A stretch of 64,000 nucleotides of DNA from AP-15 sp963772965 (GTDB taxonomy: Bacteria; Pseudomonadota; Alphaproteobacteria; ATCC43930; CGMCC-115725). The notes beneath the pieces are model-generated. The model had not been told where the DNA came from, did no database searches, and saw only the letters and a program-made list of their open reading frames with translations. Location of the stretch: the NCBI GenBank assembly GCA_963772965.1, contig CAVYZU010000003.1:62001-126000 (forward strand), in the 5' to 3' direction. The position numbers and the translations under genes were made by a program. This document shows positions 1 to 8,764 of the stretch, piece by piece. Numbering within the stretch: position 1 is the first letter of the stretch; the number at the start of each line of letters is the position of its first letter.

Positions 1-2663
1 CGTGGCGTTCCCGCCCAGGGCGAACGCGGGCCCGCCGATGGAGATGGTTCGCCGCCATTTACGCCATTCCCCGATCCGGCACGGCGGATGGTTCGCGCTC
101 GGCCGGGAGCAGATCTCCCGCCTGCACCCACCGCCTCGGCCATTACCTCTTCAGGCTCGCCGATTGCATCAGCAAATGCGGGCTGTGGGACACGAAGCTC
201 GACATGCGAGAGCACCGAGGTGACCTGCTGACGCAAGCTGACCAGCATCGCGCCGAAAAGCTCGAAAGCTTCGCGCTTGTATTCGTTGAGGGGATCACGC
301 TGCGCATAGCCGCGAAGATATATGCCCTGGCGCAGATGGTCGAGTGACAGTAGATGATCCTTCCAGATCTGATCAAGCAACTGCAGTAGCAAGCTCTTCT
401 CGGCCATCCGCATCAGCTCAGGGCCACAATTCGCGGTCTTTTCCGCCATCTTCCGGTCGGCGGCCGCCATGATGCGCTCACGAACTTCGTCGGCGCTGAT
501 GCCATCTTCCTTTGCCCAATCGGCGAGCGGCAAATCCACCGCGAGCAGACGCAGGCATTCGGCGTGCAAACCCACCACGTCCCATTGCTCGGGCAGTGCG
601 TTGTCCGGGATCGCCGTCGCCACGATCTCGTCGATTGTCTCGTTGCGCATGTCGGCAGTCGTTATCGCGACATCGCGAGAATCCATTATCTCGCGACGCT
701 GCTCATAAACGACCTTGCGCTGATCGTTCATCACGTCGTCATATTTCAGCAGGTTCTTGCGGATATCGTAGTTGCGGGCTTCTACCTTTTGCTGCGCCTT
801 GGCGAGCGCCTTGTTGACCCAAGGATGGATAATCGCTTCGCCTTCTTTGAGCCCGAGACGCTGAAGCATCCCATCCATCCGCTCGGAGCCGAAAATCCGC
901 ATCAAATCGTCTTCGAGCGAGACGAAAAATTTCGAGGCGCCGGGGTCGCCTTGTCGGCCGGATCGGCCCCGCAGTTGATTGTCGATCCGCCGGCTCTCGT
1001 GCCGCTCGCTGCCGACGACAACAAGCCCTCCAGCCTGCACGACCGCCTCATGGGCGGTTTCGATTTCGGCGCGGATCGCCTCTGCCCGCCGTTCGCGTTC
1101 GACCGGGTCTTGCACGGTCGCCAGATCGGTACCCAACCGCATTTCGAGGTTGCCGCCGAGCTGAATGTCGGTGCCGCGTCCGGCCATATTGGTGGCGATC
1201 GTGACCGCCCCAGGACGTCCCGCCTGCGCGATGATGTTGGCTTCCTGTTCATGGTAGCGCGCGTTCAAGACGTTGTGCGGCACTTTGTTCTTTTTGAAGA
1301 GCGCGGCCAACGCCTCGGATTTCTCGATGCTGACGGTCCCGACCAACACCGGCTGCTGCCGGTCACGGCACTCAAGCACGTGCTGCAAGATCGCGTCGTA
1401 TTTCTCGCGCGTCGTCCGGTAGACTTCGTCGTCGGTGTCGTCGCGGCGGACCGGCTCGTTGGTCGGTATCTCGATGACTTCGAGCTTGTAGATATCGCCG
1501 AATTCCTGCGCTTCGGTCATCGCCGTACCGGTCATGCCGGCAAGCTTGGGGTAGAGCCGGAAATAGTTCTGGAACGTAATCGAGGCGAGCGTCTGGTTTT
1601 CGTTCTGGACGGTGACGCCTTCTTTCGCTTCGAGCGCCTGATGCAATCCCTCGGAGTAGCGGCGACCCTCCATCATCCGGCCGGTGAATTCGTCGATTAT
1701 GATGATCTTGTCGTCCTTGACGATGTAGTCGGTGTCGCGGGCGAATAATTTGTGCGCGCGCAGCGCCTGGTTGACGTGGTGCACCAACGACACGTTGTGG
1801 ATGTCGTAGAGCGTTCCTGCCGTCATCAGGCCGGATCGGCGCAGCAGCGCTTCGATCTTCTCGACCCCCGATTCGGTCATGGCAACGGTGCGCTGCTTTT
1901 CGTCCTTTTCGTAATCGTCGGGCTCAAGGGACGGGATCAGCTTATCGACCTGGATATAGAGTTCGGAATTATCTTCGGTCGGGCCAGAAATAATCAGTGG
2001 CGTGCGGGCTTCGTCGATCAGGATCGAATCCACCTCGTCGACGATCGCATAGTGAAATGGCCGGTGAACCATGTCCTCCAAGCGAAATTTCATGTTGTCG
2101 CGGAGGTAATCAAAGCCGAGCTCGTTGTTGGTGCCGTACGTCACGTCGGCCATATAGGCTTCACGGCGCTGCACATCGTCGAGATCGTGGAAAATGCAGC
2201 CGACCCTCAACCCGAGGAAGCGATAGATTTGGCCCATCCACTCGGCGTCGCGGCGAGCGAGATAGTCGTTGACGGTGACGACATGAACACCATTGCCGGT
2301 GAGGGCATTAAGGTAGACCGGGAGCGTCGCGACGAGCGTCTTGCCTTCACCCGTCTTCATTTCAGCGATCATGCCGCGATGCAGCACGATGCCGCCCATC
2401 AGTTGGACATCGAAATGGCGCTGTCCCAGCGTCCGCTTGGCCGCCTCGCGCACCGTCGCAAAGGCATCGGGCAGCAGATCGTCGAGCTCTGCTCCATCCG
2501 CGAGTTGCTGCCTGAATTGAGCCGTGCGCTCGCGTAATTCGTCGTCCGACAGGGCCGTCAGTTGCGGCTCCATCTCGTTGATCGCAGAGACGATGTGCTC
2601 GAGACTTTTGACGTATCGATCGTTGGCGGAGCCAAACAGCCGCCGGGCTAAGGCACCGAACAT
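1..2663 (-). CDS. secA: SecA preprotein translocase ATPase (3' end off window)
   Basis: ATP-driven motor that pushes unfolded preproteins through SecYEG at the cytoplasmic membrane. The minus-strand frame opens at ATG 2663 (MFGALARRLFGSANDRYVKS) and runs without a stop to the window edge, giving about 887 residues. Visible landmarks are the Walker A stretch MKTGEGKTLVATLP, the DEAD-like VDEVDSILIDEARTPL, NELGFDYLRDNM, the nucleotide-binding NMAGRGTDIQLGG and RGRSGRQGDPG. The last visible residues (SPWAGTP) fit the linker just before the usual C-terminal zinc-binding CPCGSG motif, so only roughly 20 residues are missing. It is divergent from the ppiC gene, with a good sigma-70-like promoter between them. 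Identity is certain; only the 3' end is unseen. Confidence 0.97.
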   Translation of the reverse strand, partial: MFGALARRLFGSANDRYVKSLEHIVSAINEMEPQLTALSDDELRERTAQFRQQLADGAELDDLLPDAFATVREAAKRTLGQRHFDVQLMGGIVLHRGMIAEMKTGEGKTLVATLPVYLNALTGNGVHVVTVNDYLARRDAEWMGQIYRFLGLRVGCIFHDLDDVQRREAYMADVTYGTNNELGFDYLRDNMKFRLEDMVHRPFHYAIVDEVDSILIDEARTPLIISGPTEDNSELYIQVDKLIPSLEPDDYEKDEKQRTVAMTESGVEKIEALLRRSGLMTAGTLYDIHNVSLVHHVNQALRAHKLFARDTDYIVKDDKIIIIDEFTGRMMEGRRYSEGLHQALEAKEGVTVQNENQTLASITFQNYFRLYPKLAGMTGTAMTEAQEFGDIYKLEVIEIPTNEPVRRDDTDDEVYRTTREKYDAILQHVLECRDRQQPVLVGTVSIEKSEALAALFKKNKVPHNVLNARYHEQEANIIAQAGRPGAVTIATNMAGRGTDIQLGGNLEMRLGTDLATVQDPVERERRAEAIRAEIETAHEAVVQAGGLVVVGSERHESRRIDNQLRGRSGRQGDPGASKFFVSLEDDLMRIFGSERMDGMLQRLGLKEGEAIIHPWVNKALAKAQQKVEARNYDIRKNLLKYDDVMNDQRKVVYEQRREIMDSRDVAITTADMRNETIDEIVATAIPDNALPEQWDVVGLHAECLRLLAVDLPLADWAKEDGISADEVRERIMAAADRKMAEKTANCGPELMRMAEKSLLLQLLDQIWKDHLLSLDHLRQGIYLRGYAQRDPLNEYKREAFELFGAMLVSLRQQVTSVLSHVELRVPQPAFADAIGEPEEVMAEAVGAGGRSAPGRARTIRRAGSGNGVNGGEPSPSAGPRSPWAGTP

Positions 2664-2719
2664 GGCAGCCTCGGAAATCGGTTATAGCGTGGGGAATGCA
2701 TTCGCACGGCGACCAGCGA

Positions 2720-2748
2720 CAGATAGGTCGCCGGGCTGTGACTGTCAA
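2720..2748 (-). promoter_or_regulatory. Sigma-70-type promoter for secA
   Basis: On the minus strand, TTGACA (2748-2743) is separated by 17 bases from TATCTG (2725-2720). The -10 ends 57 bases upstream of the secA start. The -35 is a perfect consensus hexamer and the spacing is ideal; function is inferred. Confidence 0.6.
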
Positions 2749-2887
2749 TTCGGCAACGGGTCTCACGCCTGATGGCGCGCGGCACGCTGCTCGAATAGCA
2801 TCGCTTGTCGCCACGAACCCGATCATGCATTGATGTCGGATCGAGCCGCAAGGATCCGCGGCCGTCTTTCCTGCCGAGGATCTCGCG

Positions 2888-3784
2888 ATGTCGTCCCGTT
2901 TTCTGCTCATTGCGGTGCTGAATGTGGCGCTCGCCGCTGGTTCAGCGGCCCAGCTAGCGCAAGCCGCCGAACCTGCGGGCGCGCCGCCTCCGGCAGCTTC
3001 TGCCCCGCCGGCGGGTTTGCCGCCCGGCAACCCGGTCGTGGCCCGCGTCAATGGCACGGACCTTCACCTTTCCGATGTCGAGGCAGCGCAACAAAGCCTA
3101 CCCCCACAGGCGCAGAAAATGCCGTTAGCGCAAATCTATCCGATGTTGCTCGACCGGATGATTGATGGGATGTTGATTACCGAAGCCGGGCGCAAAGAGC
3201 ATCTCGATCAAAGTCCCGAGGTACAGCGTCGTCTGAAGTTGCTCGAGGACCGCCTGATCCAGCAGGTCTACCTTGAGCAGATGCTAAAAGACGCGGAAAC
3301 TGAAGATAAACTTAAAGCAGAGTACCAGAAATTCATTCATCAGCAGCCGGCGCGTGACGAGGTTCATGCCCGGCATATCCTGGTCAAAACGGAGGCGGAA
3401 GCGGTCTCGATTATCGATCAGCTGAACAAGGGGGCGGACTTTGCTACCCTCGCTAAGAAATATTCGACCGATCCGGGCGCCGCGTCGGGCGGCGATTTGG
3501 GTTATTTTGGCAAAGACGATATGGTCCCGGCATTTGCCGCCGCTGCCTTTGCGTTGAAGCCGGGGCAATACACCAAAACCCCGGTTAAAACCGAGTTCGG
3601 CTGGCATGTAATCCTGGTCATCGATCATCGGGTCAAACAGCCGCCGACCTTTGCGGAGGCGCATGAGCAGGTCAGTCGCATGCTGGCGCGCGAAATTGTC
3701 GAGGCCAAGGTGAAAGCCTTGCGCAGCGAGGCTAAAGTTGAAGAATTCGGCCTCGACGGCAAGCCTTTGGCAACGGCCAAGTAG
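2888..3784 (+). CDS. Periplasmic parvulin-type peptidyl-prolyl isomerase (PpiC/PrsA/SurA-like)
   Basis: Foldase that catalyses cis-trans isomerisation of prolyl bonds in exported proteins. The 298-residue product starts with a Sec-type signal peptide (about residues 1-26, ending near AQAAEP), followed by an Ala/Pro-rich linker, a SurA-like N-terminal chaperone region starting VARVNGTDLHLSDVE, and a parvulin (rotamase) domain at roughly residues 155-250 with HARHILVKT, SGGDLGYFGK and FGWHVILV. It is followed after 33 bases by argJ and is divergent from secA, a neighbourhood often seen in alphaproteobacteria and consistent with protein export. Family is clear; the exact orthologue name (PpiC, PrsA or PlpD type) is not. 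Confidence 0.92.
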   Translation: MSSRFLLIAVLNVALAAGSAAQLAQAAEPAGAPPPAASAPPAGLPPGNPVVARVNGTDLHLSDVEAAQQSLPPQAQKMPLAQIYPMLLDRMIDGMLITEAGRKEHLDQSPEVQRRLKLLEDRLIQQVYLEQMLKDAETEDKLKAEYQKFIHQQPARDEVHARHILVKTEAEAVSIIDQLNKGADFATLAKKYSTDPGAASGGDLGYFGKDDMVPAFAAAAFALKPGQYTKTPVKTEFGWHVILVIDHRVKQPPTFAEAHEQVSRMLAREIVEAKVKALRSEAKVEEFGLDGKPLATAK

Positions 3785-3817
3785 GTTTCCGCCGCCCATC
3801 TTCATCAGCAGGAGAAA

Positions 3818-5047
3818 ATGAGCGCCGTTTCCCCCCTGGCACCTGACGGATTTCCGGTGTTACCGCCGATCGCCGGCGTCCGGCTTGCTGCTTTTGCCGC
3901 CGGCATTCGCTATGCCGGGCGCGACGATCTGATGCTGGCCGAGCTGGCGCCGGGCAGCACGGTGGCGGGCGTGTTCACGCAGTCGACAATGCCGGGCCAG
4001 CCGGTGATCTGGTGCCGCGAATGCCTGCCGCGCGGCACGGCCCGCGCGATCATCGTCAATTCCGGCAACGCCAATGTCTTTACCGGCCAGGCCGGGCGCC
4101 TGGTGGTCGAGAGCACCGCCGCCGCCGCCGCGAGCCTGTTCGCCTGCGCCCCGCAGGACGTATATATCGCTTCAACCGGCGTCATCGGCGAGCCTCCGCC
4201 GGCCGACCGCATCAGCGCGGCACTCCCGTCCGTCTTCGGGCGGCTCGATGCCGCGGGATGGGAATCGGCCGCCCGTGCGATCATGACCACCGACACCTTT
4301 CCGAAAGCGGCTACCGCGACCGCCGAGATCGACGGCGTTGCCGTGCGGATAAACGGCTTTTGCAAGGGTTCGGGCATGATCGCGCCCGACATGGCGACAA
4401 TGCTCGCCTTTATCTTCACCGACGCGACGTTGCCGCCTCAGGTATTGCAGCCGCTGCTCGTCGAAGCGAATGAGCCGTCGTTCAACTCGGTCACGGTCGA
4501 CGGCGACACTTCGACCAGCGACACGGCGCTGTTGTGCGCGACCGGCCAGGCACGCCATGCCCCGGTCAATGCCCCCGACGACCCGCGGCTCGCCGGGTTT
4601 CGCGCTGCACTGCGGAGCGCGATGATCGACCTCGCCCAACAGATCGCCGGCGACGGCGAGGGCGCGCAGAAATTCGTGACGATTGAGGTCAGCGGCGCCG
4701 AGAGCGACCGCGCAGCGCGGCGTATCGGGCTGACGATCGGCAACTCGCCCCTGGTCAAAACCGCGATCGCCGCCGGCGACGCCAATTGGGGGCGCATCGT
4801 CATGGCGGTCGGCCGCGCCGGCGAAACGGCCGACCGCGACCGGCTGACGATCGCTGTCGGTGGTGTCCAGATCGCCGCCGAGGGCGGTCCCGTCCCAGGT
4901 TATCGCGAAGGCCCGGTCGCCGCGCACATGGCCGCCCGCAACATCCATATCGCGGTCGATCTCGGCATCGGCTCGGGGAAAGCCACGGTGTGGACCTGCG
5001 ATCTAACTCACAGCTATATCGACATCAATGGCAGCTATCGCAGCTGA
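3818..5047 (+). CDS. argJ: Bifunctional glutamate N-acetyltransferase / amino-acid acetyltransferase ArgJ
   Basis: Transfers the acetyl group from N-acetylornithine to glutamate in the cyclic arginine pathway, and may also use acetyl-CoA. The 409-residue length is typical. The self-cleavage site is visible in FCKGSGMIAPDMATMLAF, where Thr194 becomes the N-terminal nucleophile of the beta chain; FNSVTVDGDTSTSD and SPLVKTAIAAGDANWGR are further family signatures, and the C-terminus ends INGSYRS as usual. A strong Shine-Dalgarno (AGGAG) lies 5 bases before ATG 3818. It overlaps mutT by 20 bases, so the two are translationally coupled. argB of the same pathway is near the other end of the window. 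Confidence 0.97.
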   Translation: MSAVSPLAPDGFPVLPPIAGVRLAAFAAGIRYAGRDDLMLAELAPGSTVAGVFTQSTMPGQPVIWCRECLPRGTARAIIVNSGNANVFTGQAGRLVVESTAAAAASLFACAPQDVYIASTGVIGEPPPADRISAALPSVFGRLDAAGWESAARAIMTTDTFPKAATATAEIDGVAVRINGFCKGSGMIAPDMATMLAFIFTDATLPPQVLQPLLVEANEPSFNSVTVDGDTSTSDTALLCATGQARHAPVNAPDDPRLAGFRAALRSAMIDLAQQIAGDGEGAQKFVTIEVSGAESDRAARRIGLTIGNSPLVKTAIAAGDANWGRIVMAVGRAGETADRDRLTIAVGGVQIAAEGGPVPGYREGPVAAHMAARNIHIAVDLGIGSGKATVWTCDLTHSYIDINGSYRS

Positions 5048-5453
5048 TCGAGCCGTGCCGCTGATCCTGGTCGCGGCGGTGGTGCTGGTGGATACCGATG
5101 GGCGCGTCCTGCTGGCGCAGCGCCCCGAAGGCAAGGCGATGTCCGGTCTGTGGGAGTTTCCCGGCGGCAAGGTTGATCCCGGTGAGACGCCCGAGGCGGC
5201 GCTGATCCGCGAATTGGCTGAGGAGCTTGGGATCGATGTGACGGCGAGCTGCCTGGCGCCGTTCACCTTCGCTTCCCACGCCTATTCTGATTTTCACCTG
5301 CTGATGCCGCTCTACGTCTGCCGCAAATGGTCGGGAATACCGACCCCTCGGGAGGGACAGCGGCTGAGCTGGGTCAGGCCGGTGCTGCTTGCCGACTATC
5401 CGATGCCGCCGGCCGATAAACCGCTTATCGCGATGTTGCGCGACTTGTTGTAG
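5028..5453 (+). CDS. mutT: MutT-type Nudix hydrolase (8-oxo-dGTP diphosphatase)
   Basis: Cleaves oxidised nucleoside triphosphates such as 8-oxo-dGTP to prevent mutation. The 141-residue protein has a complete Nudix box at about residues 46-69 (GGKVDPGETPEAALIRELAE then ELG), with the catalytic REXXEE core intact. The N-terminal LILVAAVVLVDTDGRVLLAQRP is typical MutT, and so is the length. It starts inside argJ (20-base overlap) and is the last gene of that operon. Short Nudix enzymes can have other substrates, so the 8-oxo-dGTP role is inferred from family and context. Confidence 0.9.
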   Translation: MAAIAADRAVPLILVAAVVLVDTDGRVLLAQRPEGKAMSGLWEFPGGKVDPGETPEAALIRELAEELGIDVTASCLAPFTFASHAYSDFHLLMPLYVCRKWSGIPTPREGQRLSWVRPVLLADYPMPPADKPLIAMLRDLL

Positions 5454-5642
5454 AGTGGATTGCCCGAGCCAGCCGGAAATCATACGATGATTTTGACGAT
5501 GGTTTCGCCGCCGTAACGGGGTGGGACCGCGCATGCTTCGTCACGAGCTTTTATCGCCACCAGATGTGACGCAGCATATTTCGAATTAGGCAGGCGACAG
5601 AAGGCTCTCTAGCGACAACTCCTTGGGTGGTGGGCGGTGCGA

Positions 5643-7015
5643 TCACCGCGCGGCGAGTTGCAGCGCGACGCCGATATCGGCGAGGCCGTCGAGCCCGGCA
5701 ACCGCCTCGCGCAATTCGCGGGCGCGCGCGGCGCCGAGGACGGGCGCAACCAGGCTGTCGAATTTATCGGCGAGCCGGCGTCCTTGCTGCAGAATATCGG
5801 CGGCCGGAATACCCGAATCATACCGCGCCGCCACTCGCCGGCCGTCGGCCAATTCCACCTCCAGCTCGCTGACGGTTTGCGGCCAGCCTTGCTGAAAATC
5901 GATCGTGATTTTCTCACGCAACCGAACCAGCGCGGGGTCGCGAGCGGTCCCCTCGGCATAGGCGCCGAGGGTTGCCGTGTCGACCCCGGCCAACGCCATG
6001 GCTACGGTCTGGCGCAGACTGAATTTGCTCTGTAGCCCATCGATCGGGGCCCGGATATTACACACCCGATCGGTGCTGGCGTCGACGCGCAGCGTGATAG
6101 CTGCGATGTTGTCGGGGGTCAGCTCGTGCCGGCGGCGTACTTCGCGGGCACACTCGATTGGTGCGTGGGTGAAGTAGCAGGCGGCGTGATATTTGAACAA
6201 GTTGTTGAGGATGTGAAAGCCGTTCGCGGGCTCACTTAGCGCTGCCGCGGGCGAGAAATCCGGCCCATGTGTCGCGGCAAACCCCTGTACGCATTCGATC
6301 AGGTCCGTGCGGCTCGAAAACCCGCGCGCCGCCAGTCGCGCCGCCAACAGCCCGTTTTGCGCCGCCTTGCCGGCATGGAACGGCTTGCACATCGTCCCGA
6401 ATTGCGATTTCAGGCCGGCCGCTTGCGTCCCGGCGATACCGAGTGCGCGTCGCGGCTTTTTCGGCATCGAGGCCGAGAAGCCGCGCGCAAGCCGCGGCAG
6501 CGCCAAAGCTGCCGATTGTTGCCGGTCGAATGAAATCCGAGGTCGTAATGTCCGGGGCTCAGAGCCGCGCCGATCCGGCATTCGGTCTCGTAACCGGCGA
6601 CAAACGCGGTCAGCACGTCGCGCCCGCTGCTGGCTCTTGCTTCGGCGAGGGCCAGGAGCCCCGGTAGGATCGCGACCGAAGGATGCCCCGGCATCGCGAC
6701 ATTGACGTCGTCATAATCGAGCGCGTGGCCCGCGGCGCCATTGACCAGCGCTGCCGACAACACCGGCAGCCGGCACGCATGGCCGATAATGCTGGCCTGC
6801 GGCGCTCCGCCGGCCTCGGAAATCTCATCGAGCAGAATGCGTACCAGCTGGTCGTCGGCGCCGGCAATCGCCACGCCGAGATAATCGAGCATGCATTGCC
6901 GCGCCACCTCCCGCACCGGTTCCGGCAAATCCCGGTATTCGAGGGCAGACACCCGTTCTGCCAAAGTGTGCGTCAGATCCGGCGTCTGCGTGCGGCTGGC
7001 CAGGTCACCATCCAT
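5643..7015 (-). pseudogene. MmgE/PrpD family protein, disrupted by two frameshifts
   Basis: MmgE/PrpD proteins are 2-methylcitrate dehydratase-like or cis-aconitate decarboxylase-like enzymes of about 450 residues. The N-terminal part starts at ATG 7015 (MDGDLASRTQTPDLTHTLAE) and runs through LDYLGVAIAGA and GHALDYDDVNVAMPGHPSVA to GFHSTG. The conserved continuation TIGSFGAAAACARLLGLDAEK is in a second frame (one extra base near 6530), and RALGIAGTQAAGLKSQFGTM onward is in a third (one extra base near 6463). The third frame then reads cleanly to the stop at 5643 (ALQLAAR). Protein-level conservation on both sides is good, so the breaks are either recent or sequence errors. The neighbouring enoyl-CoA hydratase is broken in the same way. 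Confidence 0.85.
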
Positions 7016-7121
7016 TTTCGTCTCCCGGCATGTCGCGGTGCGGCATTGCGAACCACATCGCCCTTGAAGTGGAGGTTAGTGGGTGACCGCGCTTATCGCA
7101 ATCACGAGCGTGTAGGACGGA

Positions 7122-7920
7122 TCATCGGCCCTTAAAGATCGGTTTGCGCTTTTCATTGAACTGAAGCAATGCCCTCGCGCCGGTCCTCGGTCGGGACCAT
7201 ACGGTTGTAGGCCTCGATTTCGAGCATCATGCCGCTCGCCAAATCCATCTGCAGCCCGTAATGGATCGCGTGCTTGGCTTGGCGCACGGATATCGGTGCA
7301 TTGTCGGCGATGCGGCGGCGCGGTTTCCAGCGCTTCCTCGACAAGCGTTGTCGGGAGCGCATAGCCGATTGACCATGCCCCAATCATGCGCTTCTTGCGC
7401 GGAAAACGGGCCGGCCGGTCAGGATGATCTCCTTGGCCCGGCGCTCGCCGACCGCGCGCGGCAGGTTTTGCGTGCCACCGGCGCCGGGCATGATGCCGAG
7501 CGTGACCTCGGTCAGCGCAAAACGCGCACTCTCGGCCGCATAGATAAAGTCGCAGCATAATGCTAGTTCGCAGCCCCCCGCATAGGCGGCGCCGTTGACC
7601 GCACCGATCACCGGCACCGGGCAGCCTATAAATGCGCGGATCATGCGCTCGAATAACAAATGTTGGTCCTGCCATTGCTCGTCAGTCATGCCGTTTCGTT
7701 CTTTAAGGTCGCCGCCGGCGCAAAACGCGCGCTCGCCGGCGCCGGTCACAACGATGCAGCGGGCTTTCGCCGGCGCCGCGTTGACCGCGTCGAAAAAGGA
7801 CAACAGGTCGCGCCCCATCTGGGTGTTGAGCGCGTTTGCCACCTGTGGGCGGTTCAAAGTCAACAAAACGAGCCCGTCACCGCGGTCTTCGGCCCGAAGC
7901 GTCTCGTATTCTTGGTTCAT
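7122..7920 (-). pseudogene. Enoyl-CoA hydratase/isomerase family protein, disrupted by about four frameshifts
   Basis: Crotonase-fold enzymes hydrate enoyl-CoA thioesters in fatty or aromatic acid breakdown. From ATG 7920 the frame shows LLTLNRPQVANALN, AFCAGGDLKERNG, PVIGAVNGAAYAGGCELAL and LTEVTLGIMPGAGGTQNLPR, which is a canonical hydratase. It then stops prematurely at TGA 7384. The family continuation is spread over other frames: FSAQEAHDWGMVNRLCAPD, TLVEEALETA, RRIADNAPISVRQAKHAIHY and finally FNEKRKPIFKGR ending at TGA 7124-7122. Each junction is explained by one extra base (near 7400, 7345, 7315 and 7170). A GAGG ribosome site precedes the start. A working enzyme would need all four corrected. 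Confidence 0.85.
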
Positions 7921-8764
7921 GGCCGGTCCTCATCAGGGTGGCGAGTTTTGTTTACAACACGCGACCCCGCCGTGCGACTCAACTCTGTCCAGATCGTGGG
8001 AAGTAAAGGTAACCGCCTTCTCCAGCGGGCCAAGCTGGAAGGTGGTCGACGGCACCAGCAGGGCGATTATTCAGCACGCCGACTTGCGACAGTCATTCAG
8101 CGCAATGGGGGCAAATTTCGGCCTGGCTGGATGCGTTGCGCGAAAAGAACGCAAGCAATGGTATCCTCCGGTAATCGCCCGGGTTCCTCGAGATTGTGGG
8201 TACGATCCCGAGCGTGCGGTGAGATGATCGCGAGCCAGTCGGCCGCAGCTACCATAACCACCCAGAGCCCAACGAGGCGGCTACCCACAAGATTGCCGCC
8301 CACAGTCCCAATGACGAGAGCGTGATTACGATCAGCGAGCGGACAGCCGTGAATGTGGGAGTGGCTGCCTCCGACAAGCCGCCGGTTTGGTTTAGCCGGT
8401 CTGCTGGATGGCATTGGATGGCGGGGCGGTCGATATCGGTTGCCATTCGATCCTCAGGTGCTTGGTTGGCTCATTACCGCCGGAGCTATTAACCATGCCG
8501 CTCGTCAACGCTGCGTCGGCCCATCGTCAAAAGTGCAGCACCGGTTAGCGGCCGGAAGTTTTTCTTGGCGCGTTGTGCGCGGGGCTGGGCCGCGATACGC
8601 CCCGCCGACAATGCTCATAACGACACGGCGGCGACCACTCGGCGACTCGCGGCCATCCTTTGGGTTGAATTACGACGGAGCCCCCGCGAAAAGTAGGCTG
8701 CGGAACGCTATAACTGCGCGGCGGGCTATATCCTGCATCCGCCGTTTGAGGATTGGGAGAGACG
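7921..8764. other. Long gene-poor stretch with one possible small membrane ORF
   Basis: About 840 bases between the broken hydratase and the arylsulfotransferase-like gene. I see no recognisable protein homology in six frames apart from the small ORF at 8249-8446 listed separately. Longer open frames here on both strands are composition-driven and have no family signatures. It may be decayed coding DNA. Confidence 0.4.
8249..8446 (-). CDS. Hypothetical 65-residue single-pass membrane protein
   Basis: A short frame starting at ATG 8446 with a GAGG Shine-Dalgarno 5 bases upstream. The first 30 or so residues are polar (MATDIDRPAIQCHPADRLNQ) and the second half is one strongly hydrophobic segment (SLIVITLSSLGLWAAILWVA) followed by a short GSGWLW tail. 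This is the layout of small inner-membrane proteins with the C-terminus outside. No family recognised. Support is only the ribosome site, the plausible topology and the otherwise empty surroundings, so it could be a chance ORF. Confidence 0.35.
   Translation of the reverse strand: MATDIDRPAIQCHPADRLNQTGGLSEAATPTFTAVRSLIVITLSSLGLWAAILWVAASLGSGWLW

Noticed and set aside
564..2537. Two long plus-strand open frames of 394 and 261 codons
   Set aside because: They lie entirely antisense to secA, have no family signatures and follow secA codon periodicity.
5478..5496. AAATCAT-ACG-ATGATTT palindrome after mutT as a possible terminator
   Set aside because: The stem is short and AT-only with no following T run, so it is a weak terminator at best.
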